Source: Gammaproteobacteria bacterium
GTDB lineage: Bacteria; Pseudomonadota; Gammaproteobacteria; Ga0077536
Length of the DNA stretch: 49,640 nt
Assembly (NCBI GenBank): GCA_030833185.1
Contig: JAURHQ010000008.1
Coordinates: 1 to 49,640, forward strand
Reading direction: 5' to 3'
How positions within the stretch are numbered: position 1 is the stretch's first letter; every line of letters starts with the position of its first letter. A model generated the notes under the pieces. The model ran no database searches, had not been told where the DNA came from, and saw nothing but the letters and a program-made list of their open reading frames with translations. The translations under genes were made by a program, and so were the position numbers. Shown in pieces: positions 34,727-44,218 of this stretch.

Positions 34727-35935
34727 ATGAGCCTGCACGAGCCCCTTGCCCTGCACGCCGCTGCGCTGGAAGAGTCGCCGCTGGTCGCCCGCGCGCGCGA
34801 ATTGTTTCCGCTGATCCGGGCCAACGCTGCGGACACCGAGGCCGGTCGCCGTGTCGTCGACGCCAATATCGAGGCGCTGCGCGAGGCCGGCCTGTTGCGG
34901 GTCTCGACGCCGCGCCGCTTCGGAGGACATGAAGCCGGCTTGCGCACGGCGATAGCAGTATCGGGCGAAATTGCCCGCGCCTGTGGCTCCACGGGCTGGG
35001 TGACCGCGCTGACCAATATGTGCTCGTGGGTCATCGGGCTCTATCCGGAGCGGGTACAGCAGGAAGTGTTCGGCGCCAATCCGGACGCCCGGGTGGCGGC
35101 GGTCGTGGCGCCGCGATCCACGGCGCGCAAGGTCGAGGGCGGTTTTGTGGTCAGCGGCCGCTGGCCCTGGGCCTCGGGTTGTCTGCACGCGCAGTGGGCG
35201 ACGCTGGGCATCCCGGTGGTGGACGAGGCGGGCAATATGGTCGATCAGGGCCTCGCGCTGTTTCCCATGCAGGATTTATCGATCGACGACACCTGGCATT
35301 CCACCGGCATGCGCGGCAGCGGCAGCAATACGCTGGTTGCCAACGAGGTGTTTGTGCCGGCGTATCGCGTGATGTCGCTGACGCAGGCCATTGAGGGCAT
35401 TTATCCGACCGAGCACGGCGGCATTGAGCCGCTGTATCGCGCGTCCTTCATGCCGGTGCTGGTCATTATTCTGATTGGGCCGCCGCTGGGGCTGGCGCGC
35501 GCGGCGCTGGAGGCGGTCGCCGAGACGCTGCCGACGCGCGGCATTCAGTACACCACTTACGAGCGCCAGACCGACGCCCCGGTCACGCATATGCAGATGG
35601 CCGAGGCCGCGATGCTGATCGACGCCGCGCACATGCACGCCGGGCGCGCGGCCGACGACATTGACCGCGCCATGTACAGCGGTACGGCGCTCGATTTGGC
35701 GGCGCGGGCGCGCATCCGCATGGACTGCAGCCGCGCGGCCCATCTGTCCAAACAGGCGGTCGATACGCTGCTGCATGCCAGCGGCGGCTCGGCTTTCGCC
35801 GAGTCCAATCCCCTGCAGCGAATCTGGCGTGATGTGAACACCGCCGCCCTGCACGGCATTCTGACTCACAGCACCAATCTGGAAATGTACGGGCGCATTC
35901 TGCTGGGCTTGCCGCAGAACTCGCCTTTGATTTGA
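34727..35935 (+). CDS. Acyl-CoA dehydrogenase-fold flavin monooxygenase (HsaA/HpaH-like)
   Basis: 402 residues from ATG 34727 (GAGAGGA about 9 nt upstream). It belongs to the group whose fold matches acyl-CoA dehydrogenases but which acts as an FMNH2- or FADH2-dependent hydroxylase. Supporting segments are GLLRVSTPRRFGG (about 60), GSTGWVTALTNMCSW (about 85-100), VSGRWPWASGCLHAQW (about 140) and the C-terminal IWRDVNTAALHG, the family signature. The acyl-CoA dehydrogenase catalytic loop is missing. The best known relative is the steroid A-ring hydroxylase HsaA, which needs a reductase partner; none is seen here. The CoA transferase gene follows after 37 nt. Substrate unknown, probably cyclic. 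Confidence 0.88.
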   Translation: MSLHEPLALHAAALEESPLVARARELFPLIRANAADTEAGRRVVDANIEALREAGLLRVSTPRRFGGHEAGLRTAIAVSGEIARACGSTGWVTALTNMCSWVIGLYPERVQQEVFGANPDARVAAVVAPRSTARKVEGGFVVSGRWPWASGCLHAQWATLGIPVVDEAGNMVDQGLALFPMQDLSIDDTWHSTGMRGSGSNTLVANEVFVPAYRVMSLTQAIEGIYPTEHGGIEPLYRASFMPVLVIILIGPPLGLARAALEAVAETLPTRGIQYTTYERQTDAPVTHMQMAEAAMLIDAAHMHAGRAADDIDRAMYSGTALDLAARARIRMDCSRAAHLSKQAVDTLLHASGGSAFAESNPLQRIWRDVNTAALHGILTHSTNLEMYGRILLGLPQNSPLI

Positions 35936-35972
35936 TCTTAGCCGGCGCGCCGCCGGGCAGGAGTTTTGACTG

Positions 35973-37169
35973 ATGAGTGGAGCATTGGAAGGCATCAAGG
36001 TCGTTGACCTGTCGCGCGTACTGGGCGGGCCTTACTGCGGCCAGATGCTGGCGGATCACGGCGCCGAAGTGATCAAGGTAGAGCCGCCGCAGGGCGACGA
36101 AACCCGCGGCTGGGGCCCGCCCTTTGATGCCGAAGGGATCTCGGCCTATTTCTCCGGCATCAACCGCAACAAGCGCACGATTGCGCTGGACTTGTCGGTT
36201 TCGGCAGGGCGCGAGGTGTTGCTCAAACTGCTGGCTGAGGCCGACGTGCTGATCGACAACTTCAAGACCGGCACCATGGAGAAGTGGGGCATTGGCTATG
36301 CCGACACGCTGTCGCAGCAGTTTCCGCGGCTGATTCACGCCCGGGTGTCCGGCTTTGGCGCCGACGGTCCGCTGGGCGGTTTCCCGGGCTACGACGCGAT
36401 GATTCAGGCCTCTACAGGTCTGGTCTCGGTCAACGGCTCGCCCGACAGCGGGCCGGTGCGCATCGGCGTGCCGGTGGTCGATCTTTCCACCGGCATGAAC
36501 GCCTGCATCGGCATTCTGATGGCGCTGTACGAACGCACGCGTTCCGGCAAGGGACAGTTCGTCGATGCGACTTTGTACGACAGCGCGATCGCGCTGCATC
36601 AGCCGCACGCGCCCAACTATTTCGTGGGCGGCGTGAAGCCAAAGCTCCATGGCAACAGTCACGGCAATCTCGCGCCCTATGCCAACTTTCCCACCAAGGG
36701 CCGCAACATCGTGATCGGCGCCGGTAACGACGGGCAGTTCCGCAAGCTATGTCAGCTGCTCGGCAAGCCCGAACTGGCGGACGACGCGCGCTTCAAGACC
36801 AATGCCGACCGCGTCGCCAACAAGCCCGCGCTGGAAGCCGAACTGCGCGAACTGACCAAGGACCGCGACGGCGAGCCGTTTTCGGTCGAGCTGATGGAAA
36901 ACGGCGTGCCCTCCGGCGCGGTGCTGGAAGTGCCCGACGTGATGGAACATCCGCACACCCGGCATCGCGGCATGGTGTGGGAGAAAGACGGCTGGCGAAA
37001 CGTCGGGAATCCCGTGAAATTGTCGCGTACGCCAGCCAGCCCGCGCAGCAAACCGAAGACTTTTGGGGCAGATACCGCTGCGGTGTTGGCGGAGCTTGGG
37101 TACTCGGCGGCCGAGGTTGAGGCCTTGGTGGCGAGCGGGGTGGCGCTGACGGCGGTCCGCAAGGGGTAG
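35973..37169 (+). CDS. Class III (CaiB/BaiF-type) CoA transferase
   Basis: 398 residues; AGGAG about 9 nt upstream of the ATG. The N-terminal VVDLSRVLGGPYCGQMLADHG and the GINRNKRTIALDL loop are diagnostic; the catalytic aspartate is probably in VPVVDLSTGMNA (about 170). Late motifs include GAVLEVPDVMEHPH. It transfers CoA to a carboxylate. It shares an operon with the flavin hydroxylase, so it may activate that enzyme's product. It differs clearly from the CoA transferase near 9 kb and is not a recent duplicate. About 210 nt without a gene follows before the polysaccharide locus, where base composition shifts. Confidence 0.93.
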   Translation: MSGALEGIKVVDLSRVLGGPYCGQMLADHGAEVIKVEPPQGDETRGWGPPFDAEGISAYFSGINRNKRTIALDLSVSAGREVLLKLLAEADVLIDNFKTGTMEKWGIGYADTLSQQFPRLIHARVSGFGADGPLGGFPGYDAMIQASTGLVSVNGSPDSGPVRIGVPVVDLSTGMNACIGILMALYERTRSGKGQFVDATLYDSAIALHQPHAPNYFVGGVKPKLHGNSHGNLAPYANFPTKGRNIVIGAGNDGQFRKLCQLLGKPELADDARFKTNADRVANKPALEAELRELTKDRDGEPFSVELMENGVPSGAVLEVPDVMEHPHTRHRGMVWEKDGWRNVGNPVKLSRTPASPRSKPKTFGADTAAVLAELGYSAAEVEALVASGVALTAVRKG

Positions 37170-37381
37170 GTGGCTCGGGATAAATGAAGACGAGGGCGGT
37201 TCGCCGCTGACGCCCGCCGCGACAAGCCAGCTGCCCGAAGCAAGCAGCGCAGCGAGAAGCATGGCCCCGTGCCAGCGACTGGAGACGAGCGTATGTATCG
37301 ACAGAGCCCGTTCATTGTTTTTGGCATGCCGGGCGCGGCGACGACCCCGTCGGCGCCTCACGTGTTGAGTGGCCGGACCTG

Positions 37382-38242
37382 GTGACGAACATCGCTCACA
37401 AACGAATATTGCTGACCGGCGCAACAGGCTTTGTCGGCCGCCACGTGTTGCGCCAACTCCTCGTGCGCGGGGTTGCTGTGACGGTGGTAATCCGGTCGGG
37501 CACTGCAGCTCGTCTTGGCGAGTTCGCCGGGCTGGTCGAATTAATCAGCACCGACGACCTGTTTCAGGAAAGCGCCGTCTGGTGGCGAAGCGCCTGCGCA
37601 GGGATCGACACCGTGCTCCACCTGGCCTGGTACGCGAAGCCTGGCGAGTACCTTCAGTCGCCGCGCAATCTGGACTGCCTGCAAGGCACGCTCACGCTGG
37701 CGCGCGGGGCTGCAGATGCTGGTGTCAGGCGCTTTGTGGGCGTCGGCACCTGTTTTGAATATGACCTGGCCTACGGTCAGCCTGAAGGCTACTTGAGCAC
37801 CGATACGCCTCTGCGGCCGGCGACCCCCTATGCGGCCTGCAAGGTCGCTGCCTTTGTCACCCTGGCGCAATGGCTCGCGACCCAGTCGGTAGAGTTTCTC
37901 TGGGGGCGGCTGTTTTACCTTTATGGTGAGGGCGAGAATCCCCAGCGTCTGGTGCCCTACCTGCACGCGCAGCTGCGCGCCGGCGAACCCGTGGCGCTGA
38001 CCAGCGGTGCACAGGTTCGTGATTTTCTGGACGTCGGTGAGGCGGCCGAACAACTCGTGGCGGCGACGCTGGGGCGGGTTCAGGGGCCGCTGAATATCTG
38101 CTCAGGAGAGGGCATTACGGTGCGCGCGCTGGCTGAAGGTATCGCGGATAACTACAAGCGCCGTGACCTCCTGCGGTTTGGCGCCCGGCCAGACAACGGC
38201 TTCGATCCACCCTGTGTGGTCGGGGTGAGGGCGCCCGCGTGA
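37382..38242 (+). CDS. NAD-dependent sugar epimerase/dehydratase (extended SDR)
   Basis: 286 residues beginning at GTG 37382. The Rossmann motif is LLTGATGFVGRHV (about 9-21). The catalytic Tyr-Lys pair is YAACK (about 141-145), and GVGTCFEY carries the Ser/Thr position. It is somewhat shorter than UDP-glucose 4-epimerases (about 330), with a reduced C-terminal substrate domain. It probably makes or modifies a nucleotide-linked sugar, with reduction or epimerisation of the 4-keto intermediate made by RfbG as one option. It is the first gene of the polysaccharide locus and overlaps the next by 4 nt (GTGA). Confidence 0.88.
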   Translation: MTNIAHKRILLTGATGFVGRHVLRQLLVRGVAVTVVIRSGTAARLGEFAGLVELISTDDLFQESAVWWRSACAGIDTVLHLAWYAKPGEYLQSPRNLDCLQGTLTLARGAADAGVRRFVGVGTCFEYDLAYGQPEGYLSTDTPLRPATPYAACKVAAFVTLAQWLATQSVEFLWGRLFYLYGEGENPQRLVPYLHAQLRAGEPVALTSGAQVRDFLDVGEAAEQLVAATLGRVQGPLNICSGEGITVRALAEGIADNYKRRDLLRFGARPDNGFDPPCVVGVRAPA

Positions 38243-39321
38243 GTGAAACAAGCGCGCCCGAACGCGAAACCGGGCAGCAGGTTCTTTATTGTCAGCGCGA
38301 TTTTCCGGTTTTTCAGAACCGGATGTATGCCACGGCGGCTGATGCCCTTGCCTGTCCCCGCGGCGATATCGAACTCGTCGAGGACGAACTGACGGGCCTG
38401 GTTCACAACGCCGCATTCGACCCTGCGCTGATGGTGTATGACCGTGACTATCAGAACGAGCAGGGGGTAAGTCCGGCATTCAGGGACCATCTGCATGCGG
38501 TCGCCGAACTGGTGGAAGCCCGGTTGGGAAAAGCTGGGTTGATCGAAATTGGCTGCGGTAAAGGCTTCTTCCTCGACATGCTGGCGGCGCGTGGAAGCGA
38601 GATCTCAGGCTTTGATCCGAGCTACGAGGGCGATAATCCGCTTATTCATCGCCGCTACTTCAGCGCCGGAGAAAATATCCGTGCAGGCGGCTTGATCATG
38701 CGGCACGTGCTTGAGCACGTGCGGGACCCCTACGCGTTTCTGCAGACAATCCAGCAGTCTAATGGGGGCGGTGGCCTGCTCTACATTGAGGTTCCCTGCT
38801 TCGACTGGATCCTTGACCAACGCGCCTGGTTTGACGTGTTCTACGAGCACGTGAACTACTTCCGTCTGCCGAACTTGCTGGGCATGTTCGGGACGGTGCT
38901 GCATGCCGAACGCCTGTTTGGCGGACAATATCTGGGCGTGGTGGTTGAGTTGGCGAGCTTGCGGCCGCCGCGCAAAACGGTCGGCAAGCCACTGGTCTTG
39001 CCGGCGGATTTTGGCCGGATTTCACTCCGACGGAAGCCACAAGGCGCGGTAACCGCGATCTGGGGAGGCGCGTCAAAAGGGGTTATCTTTTCGCTGCTAT
39101 GCCAACGCGCGGGGCATTCCGTGGAGGTGGTTATTGATATCAATCCGGCCAAACAGGGACGCTATTTGCCCGGCACCGGGTTGCGGGTGCAATCGCCAGC
39201 GGAGGCGCTGCCTGCCTTGCCGGATGGCAGTGTCGTCTACGTGATGAATCCCATGTACCTGTCAGAAATCCGCGAGATGGCCGGCCCGCGTCTGCGCTGT
39301 GTCGGCGTGCGTAACGAGTGA
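38239..39321 (+). CDS. Methyltransferase-like protein of the sugar C-methyltransferase family
   Basis: 360 residues from GTG 38239. The SAM-binding motif is LIEIGCGKGFFLDML (about 94-108), followed by RHVLEHVRDPYAF. The C-terminal third (IWGGASKGVIFSLL, VVIDINPAKQGRYLPG) matches the C-terminal domain of NDP-sugar 3-C-methyltransferases and the corresponding part of the protein at 41974. The N-terminal zinc-binding four-Cys motif of that family is degenerate here (LYCQRDFPVF...ACPRGD), and the FYEHVNYF segment replaces YHEHFSYL. It may be an active methyltransferase of different specificity or a paralogue with altered activity. It is translationally coupled to the epimerase gene. Confidence 0.85.
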   Translation: MSETSAPERETGQQVLYCQRDFPVFQNRMYATAADALACPRGDIELVEDELTGLVHNAAFDPALMVYDRDYQNEQGVSPAFRDHLHAVAELVEARLGKAGLIEIGCGKGFFLDMLAARGSEISGFDPSYEGDNPLIHRRYFSAGENIRAGGLIMRHVLEHVRDPYAFLQTIQQSNGGGGLLYIEVPCFDWILDQRAWFDVFYEHVNYFRLPNLLGMFGTVLHAERLFGGQYLGVVVELASLRPPRKTVGKPLVLPADFGRISLRRKPQGAVTAIWGGASKGVIFSLLCQRAGHSVEVVIDINPAKQGRYLPGTGLRVQSPAEALPALPDGSVVYVMNPMYLSEIREMAGPRLRCVGVRNE

Positions 39322-39588
39322 TTGAGCCTGTGCGATCGGCTAGAACTGTGTGCCCGATGGTGTGTATTAGCCTGCCCCCAGTCAGCGCGTCGGGCGGGTC
39401 TTTGACCGGCATATTGCACGCTGTGGCATCTTTGCCCGCATTCGTGACGCCGGGGAGTCTTGCCCTCCGGAACACCCGGGCACAGGACCATCGCAATGGC
39501 CTACTTTTTTGAGGATCTCTTTCATGACATCTAATCTGTCGATAGCGGGAGCGTCCGCCGACACGAGCCGCGTGCGGCGGGCTGAGCC

Positions 39589-40362
39589 ATGAAGGCAGTC
39601 ATCCTTGCTGGCGGCCTTGGCACTCGCATCTCGGAAGAGACCCACCTTAAGCCAAAGCCGATGATTGAAGTCGGCGGCAAGCCCATTTTGTGGCACATCA
39701 TGAAGATGTATGCCGCACACGGCGTCAACGAATTCATCATCTGCTGCGGCTACAAGGGTTACGTCATCAAGGAGTACTTCGCCAACTATTTTTTGCATAT
39801 GTCGGACGTCACCTTTGACATGGCGCGTAACCACATGGAGGTGCACGAGCAAAAAGCCGAGCCGTGGCGCGTCACGCTGGTCGATACCGGCGAGCACACC
39901 TTGACCGGCGGCCGTCTCAAACGCGTTGCGAATTTTCTGGCGGGTGATGAACCATTCTTCTTCACCTACGGCGACGGGGTTGCTGATGTCGACTTCTCGG
40001 CGCAACTCGCTTTCCATCAGGCTCATGGCAGGATGGCCACGGTGACCGCGGTCCAGCCGCCTGGGCGATATGGCGCCTTGCAGTTGGAAGACGGCGTGGT
40101 GACCGGCTTTGCCGAGAAACCCCGTGGCGATGGCGGGACCATCAACGGCGGCTTTTTTGTGCTGTCATCGCGCTGCATCGATTTCATCGAGGGAGATTCG
40201 AGCAGCTGGGAAGCGGAATCGCTGCCGCTTCTGGCCACGGCGGGTGAACTGGTGGCCTACGGTCACGGCGGCTTCTGGCAAGCGATGGATACCCTGCGCG
40301 ACAAAAATCTGCTGGAAGATCTGTGGCAGTCCGGCGAGGCCCCATGGAAGACCTGGACTTGA
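39589..40362 (+). CDS. rfbF: Glucose-1-phosphate cytidylyltransferase
   Basis: 257 residues, exactly the normal RfbF size. The nucleotidyltransferase start [17 protein letters not shown] and [19 protein letters not shown] are diagnostic. The long [12 protein letters not shown] segment and [11 protein letters not shown] also match RfbF rather than RfbA. It makes CDP-glucose from CTP and glucose-1-phosphate, the first committed step to CDP-6-deoxyhexoses. A 267-nt gene-free stretch lies upstream; no strong ribosome binding site is seen. The stop overlaps the rfbG start (TGATG). Confidence 0.95.
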   Translation: MKAVILAGGLGTRISEETHLKPKPMIEVGGKPILWHIMKMYAAHGVNEFIICCGYKGYVIKEYFANYFLHMSDVTFDMARNHMEVHEQKAEPWRVTLVDTGEHTLTGGRLKRVANFLAGDEPFFFTYGDGVADVDFSAQLAFHQAHGRMATVTAVQPPGRYGALQLEDGVVTGFAEKPRGDGGTINGGFFVLSSRCIDFIEGDSSSWEAESLPLLATAGELVAYGHGGFWQAMDTLRDKNLLEDLWQSGEAPWKTWT

Positions 40363-41420
40363 TGCCCACGGCCGCGTTTTGGCGCGGTCGGCGAGTGTTG
40401 CTGACCGGCCACACCGGCTTCAAGGGCGCATGGCTCGCCCAGTGGCTGATCATGCTGGGTGCGAAAGTCACGGGCATCGCCCTGCCGCCAGACACGAGTC
40501 CCAACCTGTTTGCAGCGGCCCGCCTTCAGGAACTGCTGACAAGTCATCTCTGTGATCTGCGTGACGCTGCTACCCTGCGCGCACTGGTAGCGGCGAGTGA
40601 GCCCGAAATCGTGTTCCATCTGGCAGCGCAGGCGCTGGTGCGGCGGAGTTATCGCGAGCCGGTTAACACTTTCGATACCAACGTGATGGGCACCGTGCAT
40701 TTGCTGGAGGCGCTGCGTTACACGCCTTCGGTGCAAGCGGCGGTGGTGGTGACCAGCGACAAGGTCTATCGCAACGATGCGGTGCGACATGCGCCCTTCA
40801 AGGAAACCGATCCACTAGGCGGGCATGACCCCTACAGCGCGAGCAAAGCGGCCTGCGAAATTGTGGTGGCCTCGTACCGTGATTCGTTTTTGCGCGAGCA
40901 GGGCGTGGTGGTTGCCACGGCGCGGGCTGGCAATGTCATTGGCGGCGGTGATTGGGCTGAGGACCGTCTGATTCCAGACGCTATCAAGGCCTGGCTTGCG
41001 GGTGATGCGCTCAAAATCCGCAAACCGGAGGCACTGCGTCCGTGGCAGCACGTGCTGGAGCCGGCACGGGGCTACCTGCTGCTCGCCGAGCAAATTGCCG
41101 CGCGCCCTGGCCTTGTCGGTGCCTACAATTTTGGCCCGGTGGCCGAGCAGGCGGCATCGGTGCGCACGGTGGTTGATCTGGCCGTTGCGGCCTATCAAAA
41201 AGGGGAAGTCGTCTACGCCGAGGATCTCAGCGATCCGCACGAGGCTCAGTGGCTGGCGCTTGATCCGACCCGCGCCCGCATCGAACTTGGCCTCGAAGCG
41301 CGATGGCCGCTGAAACAGGCGATCGACAGAACCATCGGCTGGTACCGGGCTTATGCCGAAGGCCGCTGCGCGCGCGCGCTGTGCGAGTCCGACCTGCTGG
41401 CTTACGGGGCGGTGAGATGA
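40362..41420 (+). CDS. rfbG: CDP-glucose 4,6-dehydratase
   Basis: 352 residues from ATG 40362 in the TGATG overlap. This start aligns best with family N-termini ([16 protein letters not shown]); ATG 40344 is an in-frame alternative. The Rossmann motif is TGHTGFKGAWLAQWL, which is specific for RfbG. The catalytic TSDKVY (about 131) and YSASKAACE (about 156-164) are present, together with RAGNVIGGGDWAEDRLIPD. It converts CDP-glucose to CDP-4-keto-6-deoxyglucose. No 3-dehydratase (RfbH) is found nearby, so the pathway does not lead to the common 3,6-dideoxyhexoses. Confidence 0.95.
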   Translation: MPTAAFWRGRRVLLTGHTGFKGAWLAQWLIMLGAKVTGIALPPDTSPNLFAAARLQELLTSHLCDLRDAATLRALVAASEPEIVFHLAAQALVRRSYREPVNTFDTNVMGTVHLLEALRYTPSVQAAVVVTSDKVYRNDAVRHAPFKETDPLGGHDPYSASKAACEIVVASYRDSFLREQGVVVATARAGNVIGGGDWAEDRLIPDAIKAWLAGDALKIRKPEALRPWQHVLEPARGYLLLAEQIAARPGLVGAYNFGPVAEQAASVRTVVDLAVAAYQKGEVVYAEDLSDPHEAQWLALDPTRARIELGLEARWPLKQAIDRTIGWYRAYAEGRCARALCESDLLAYGAVR

Positions 41421-41977
41421 GTCGTTTTACGACCGCGAACACGCCGCTGAGCGGCCTGATAAGGCTCGAGCGGCAGCGCCACAGTGACACGCGTGGTTTT
41501 CTTTCGCGCCTGTTCTGTGCCGACGAAATGCGCACCTTTGGCTGGCCCGGGCCGGTGGCCCAGATCAACCATACCGTCACCATGGCGCGCGGCGCAGTCC
41601 GCGGCTTGCACTTCCAGCAAGCACCGCATGCGGAGTACAAGCTGGTGAGTTGCCTGAAGGGCGAGATTTTCGACGTGGCGGTCGATTTGCGGCAGGGATC
41701 GCCCACTTTCCTGCAATGGCATGCCGAGCGGCTGTCGGCAGACAATCTGCGGGCCCTCCTGATTCCAGCCGGATTCGCACACGGCTTTCAGACGCTCAGC
41801 ACAGACTGCGAACTGCTCTATCTGCACAGCGTCCCTTATGCGCCGGACGCAGAATGCGGCTTGTCCGCCACCGACCCGCGTCTTGCTATCGCGTGGCCGC
41901 TGACCATCACCGAACGCTCGGCGAGAGACAGCGCTTTCTCGCCGCTACGCCCGGACTTCGCTGGAATTGAACTGTGA
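41417..41977 (+). CDS. dTDP-4-dehydrorhamnose 3,5-epimerase-like protein
   Basis: 186 residues from ATG 41417 (ATGA overlap with rfbG). It is a cupin-fold RmlC-type enzyme: DTRGFLSRLFCADEM, INHTVTMARGAVRGLHFQ with the catalytic His, CLKGEIFDVAVDLR, and PAGFAHGFQTLS. With no dTDP-sugar genes here and rfbF/rfbG immediately upstream, the likely substrate is CDP-4-keto-6-deoxyglucose, epimerised at C3, C5 or both. Similar genes accompany CDP-branched-sugar pathways. The specificity is inference. Confidence 0.92.
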   Translation: MSRFTTANTPLSGLIRLERQRHSDTRGFLSRLFCADEMRTFGWPGPVAQINHTVTMARGAVRGLHFQQAPHAEYKLVSCLKGEIFDVAVDLRQGSPTFLQWHAERLSADNLRALLIPAGFAHGFQTLSTDCELLYLHSVPYAPDAECGLSATDPRLAIAWPLTITERSARDSAFSPLRPDFAGIEL

Positions 41978-43200
41978 ACTGTCGCCACTGCGAAACACCG
42001 CTCGCGCTGGATTTTCTCGATCTCGGTAGCGCGCCGCCATCGAATGCCTTGCTGACTGCCGAGTCATTGTTGCGGCCGGAAAAGTGGTACCCGCTACAGG
42101 TCAAAGTGTGTACGACCTGCTGGCTGGTGCAGACCATTGATTACGCGGACCGCGCCGAGTTGTTCGCCGAGGATTACGTTTATTTCAGCTCGTATTCGAG
42201 CTCCTGGGTGCGCCACGCCGCGCGCTATGTCGAGGCCATGGTCGAGCGCTTTGCACTGACTACCAGAGCGATGGTGGTGGAGGTGGCTGCCAACGATGGC
42301 TACTTGCTGCAGTTTGTGCGCGAGCGTGGCATTCCCTGTCTGGGCATTGAACCCACCGCCAGCACCGCCAGCGCGGCGCGCGCGAGGGGCATCGAGATCG
42401 TCGAGAGTTTTCTGGGCCGGGCGCTTGGCCAGCGACTGGCGGGCGAGGGTGGGGCTGCGGATCTCATCGTCGCCAACAACGTGCTGGCGCATGTGCCAGA
42501 CATCAACGATTTTGTCGCCGGGATCGCCGCACTGCTGAAACCGCAAGGCGTGGTGACATTTGAGTTTCCGCACCTTGCGCAACTCGTCGCGGAGCGTCAG
42601 TTCGACACCGTGTACCACGAACATTTCTCTTATCTCTCGGCGCTGGCCGTCACGCGCATCCTTGAGCGCAACGGACTGCAGGTGTTTGATCTCGAGGCCT
42701 TGAGCACCCATGGCGGCAGTCTGCGCGTGTTTGCGCAGCGCACCGGTAGTGGCCGCCAACCGGTGCAGCCCTCGGTGGCCGACATGCTGGCACGGGAGCG
42801 GTTGCTTGGACTGGAGTCCAGCGCGTTTTATGTGAAATTCCAGACACTGGCGAACCGCATCAAGAACGATTGCCTCGCGTTTTTGCTCGAGGCTCACAAG
42901 GCCGGCAAGACAGTGGCCGCCTATGGCGCGGCTGCCAAGGGCAACACCTTGCTGAACTACGCCGGCGTTAAGCCCGATCTTTTGTCGTTTGTCGTCGACA
43001 AGAATCCGCAGAAACAAGGACGCTACCTGCCCGGGAGCAGGATCCCCATTGGCGACCCAGACTGGCTGCGTCAACGAAAACCGGACTACGTCGCCATCCT
43101 GCCGTGGAATTTGCGCGACGAAGTGGCCGAGGAAATTGCCTGGGTCGCGGAGTGGGGCGGGCGGCTAGTGACGTTCGTGCCCGGATTGCACGTGTGGTGA
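41974..43200 (+). CDS. NDP-sugar C-methyltransferase (TylC3/TcaB9-like)
   Basis: 408 residues from GTG 41974 (GTGA overlap). All three parts of the family are visible: an N-terminal zinc site (CRHC at 3-6 and CTTC at about 46-49), a SAM domain with VVEVAANDGYLLQFV and NNVLAHVPDIN, and the C-terminal domain with AYGAAAKGNTLLNY and QGRYLPGSRIP. The YHEHFSYLS motif supplies the catalytic His/Tyr pair known from TcaB9. It would add a methyl group at C3 of a 4-keto sugar, here CDP-linked. The product would be a branched 3-C-methyl-6-deoxyhexose; this is inferred from neighbours. Confidence 0.92.
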   Translation: MNCRHCETPLALDFLDLGSAPPSNALLTAESLLRPEKWYPLQVKVCTTCWLVQTIDYADRAELFAEDYVYFSSYSSSWVRHAARYVEAMVERFALTTRAMVVEVAANDGYLLQFVRERGIPCLGIEPTASTASAARARGIEIVESFLGRALGQRLAGEGGAADLIVANNVLAHVPDINDFVAGIAALLKPQGVVTFEFPHLAQLVAERQFDTVYHEHFSYLSALAVTRILERNGLQVFDLEALSTHGGSLRVFAQRTGSGRQPVQPSVADMLARERLLGLESSAFYVKFQTLANRIKNDCLAFLLEAHKAGKTVAAYGAAAKGNTLLNYAGVKPDLLSFVVDKNPQKQGRYLPGSRIPIGDPDWLRQRKPDYVAILPWNLRDEVAEEIAWVAEWGGRLVTFVPGLHVW

Positions 43201-43366
43201 CGCTCGCCCAGTCAGCGCTGAGTAGCCTGACGACGGGGCGCATCTCGACCCGAGCGCGACGGCTCCGACTGGCGACAGCAACGCAATTTAGCCCTCCCAG
43301 ATCGGCACGCCTGCCCGCCGCAGGTGACGCTTCGCTGGCTTATCACTCTAAATCGGACGAATCATC

Positions 43367-44119
43367 ATGAGCGAGCAGTCGCGGACCTTTGCGGAAGAAG
43401 TTGCCCAGAACATTGTGGCGCAAGCGGAAGATGACCAACTCAGGCAAAGGTCCAGAGACTGGATGGTCGACACGATCCGTCACAAGTATTCATACAACTT
43501 TTCCTGGTTGGGTCGACCCATTATTCAGTATCCGCAAGATATCGTGGCGATGCAGGAACTACTGTGGAAAGTCCAGCCGGATCTGATTATCGAAACCGGC
43601 ATTGCCCATGGCGGCTCTCTGATTTTTTCAGCCTCAATGCTCGAATTAAACGCGATCTGCGGCGGTCCGGCAGATGCCGAGCTCATCGGAATCGATATTG
43701 ATATCCGCGAGCACAATCGCGTCGCGATCGAGGCCCACCCCATGGCGCGACGCATCCGGATGATTCAGGGTTCCAGCGTTGATCCGGCGATTGTCCGTCA
43801 GGTTGCGGACGTGGTGCGGCATAAAAAGTCCGTTATGGTCTGTCTCGACAGTAATCACACGCACGAACACGTGCTGGCTGAACTCTGCGCTTACGCGCCA
43901 TTCGTTACACCCGAAAGCTATTGCGTCGTGTTTGATACGGTGGTGGAGGACCTGCCGGCCGCGCTTTACCCCGACCGGCCATGGGGGCCGGGCAATAGTC
44001 CGAAGAGTGCGGTCCGGGTGTTTCTGGAGGCGAATCCACAGTTCGAAATAGAACAGGCTATCCAGCAGAAATTGCTGGTCACGGTCGCGCCAGACGGATT
44101 TCTGAAACGTGTGCGTTAG
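43367..44119 (+). CDS. CmcI/cephalosporin-hydroxylase-family methyltransferase-like protein
   Basis: 250 residues. The Rossmann-like core shows LIIETGIAHGGSLIFSASM (about 72-90), an acidic GIDIDIREHN and VCLDSNHTHEHVLAEL (about 162-177), matching CmcI-type proteins. The name cephalosporin hydroxylase is historical; structures show a SAM/Mg2+ methyltransferase fold. In sugar loci such proteins probably O-methylate a hydroxyl group. There is a 166-nt gap upstream, and base composition from here through the glycosyltransferase at 46 kb is more A/T-rich. It probably caps or decorates the CDP-sugar or the finished glycan; this is inference. Confidence 0.88.
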   Translation: MSEQSRTFAEEVAQNIVAQAEDDQLRQRSRDWMVDTIRHKYSYNFSWLGRPIIQYPQDIVAMQELLWKVQPDLIIETGIAHGGSLIFSASMLELNAICGGPADAELIGIDIDIREHNRVAIEAHPMARRIRMIQGSSVDPAIVRQVADVVRHKKSVMVCLDSNHTHEHVLAELCAYAPFVTPESYCVVFDTVVEDLPAALYPDRPWGPGNSPKSAVRVFLEANPQFEIEQAIQQKLLVTVAPDGFLKRVR

Positions 44120-44218
44120 TCGCCTCGCTGCGTTTTGCAAGACGATTGCTTGAGCCTTGGTGGTAGTCCCCTGCCGCAGTTCCGCTGAAAACGCGGCCTG
44201 CTCAATCGCTTAACGCCT

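Noticed and set aside
42780-42815. Possible sigma-54 promoter (TGGCACG...TTGC)
   Set aside because: Spacing between the two elements is wrong by about three bases, and it lies inside a coding sequence.
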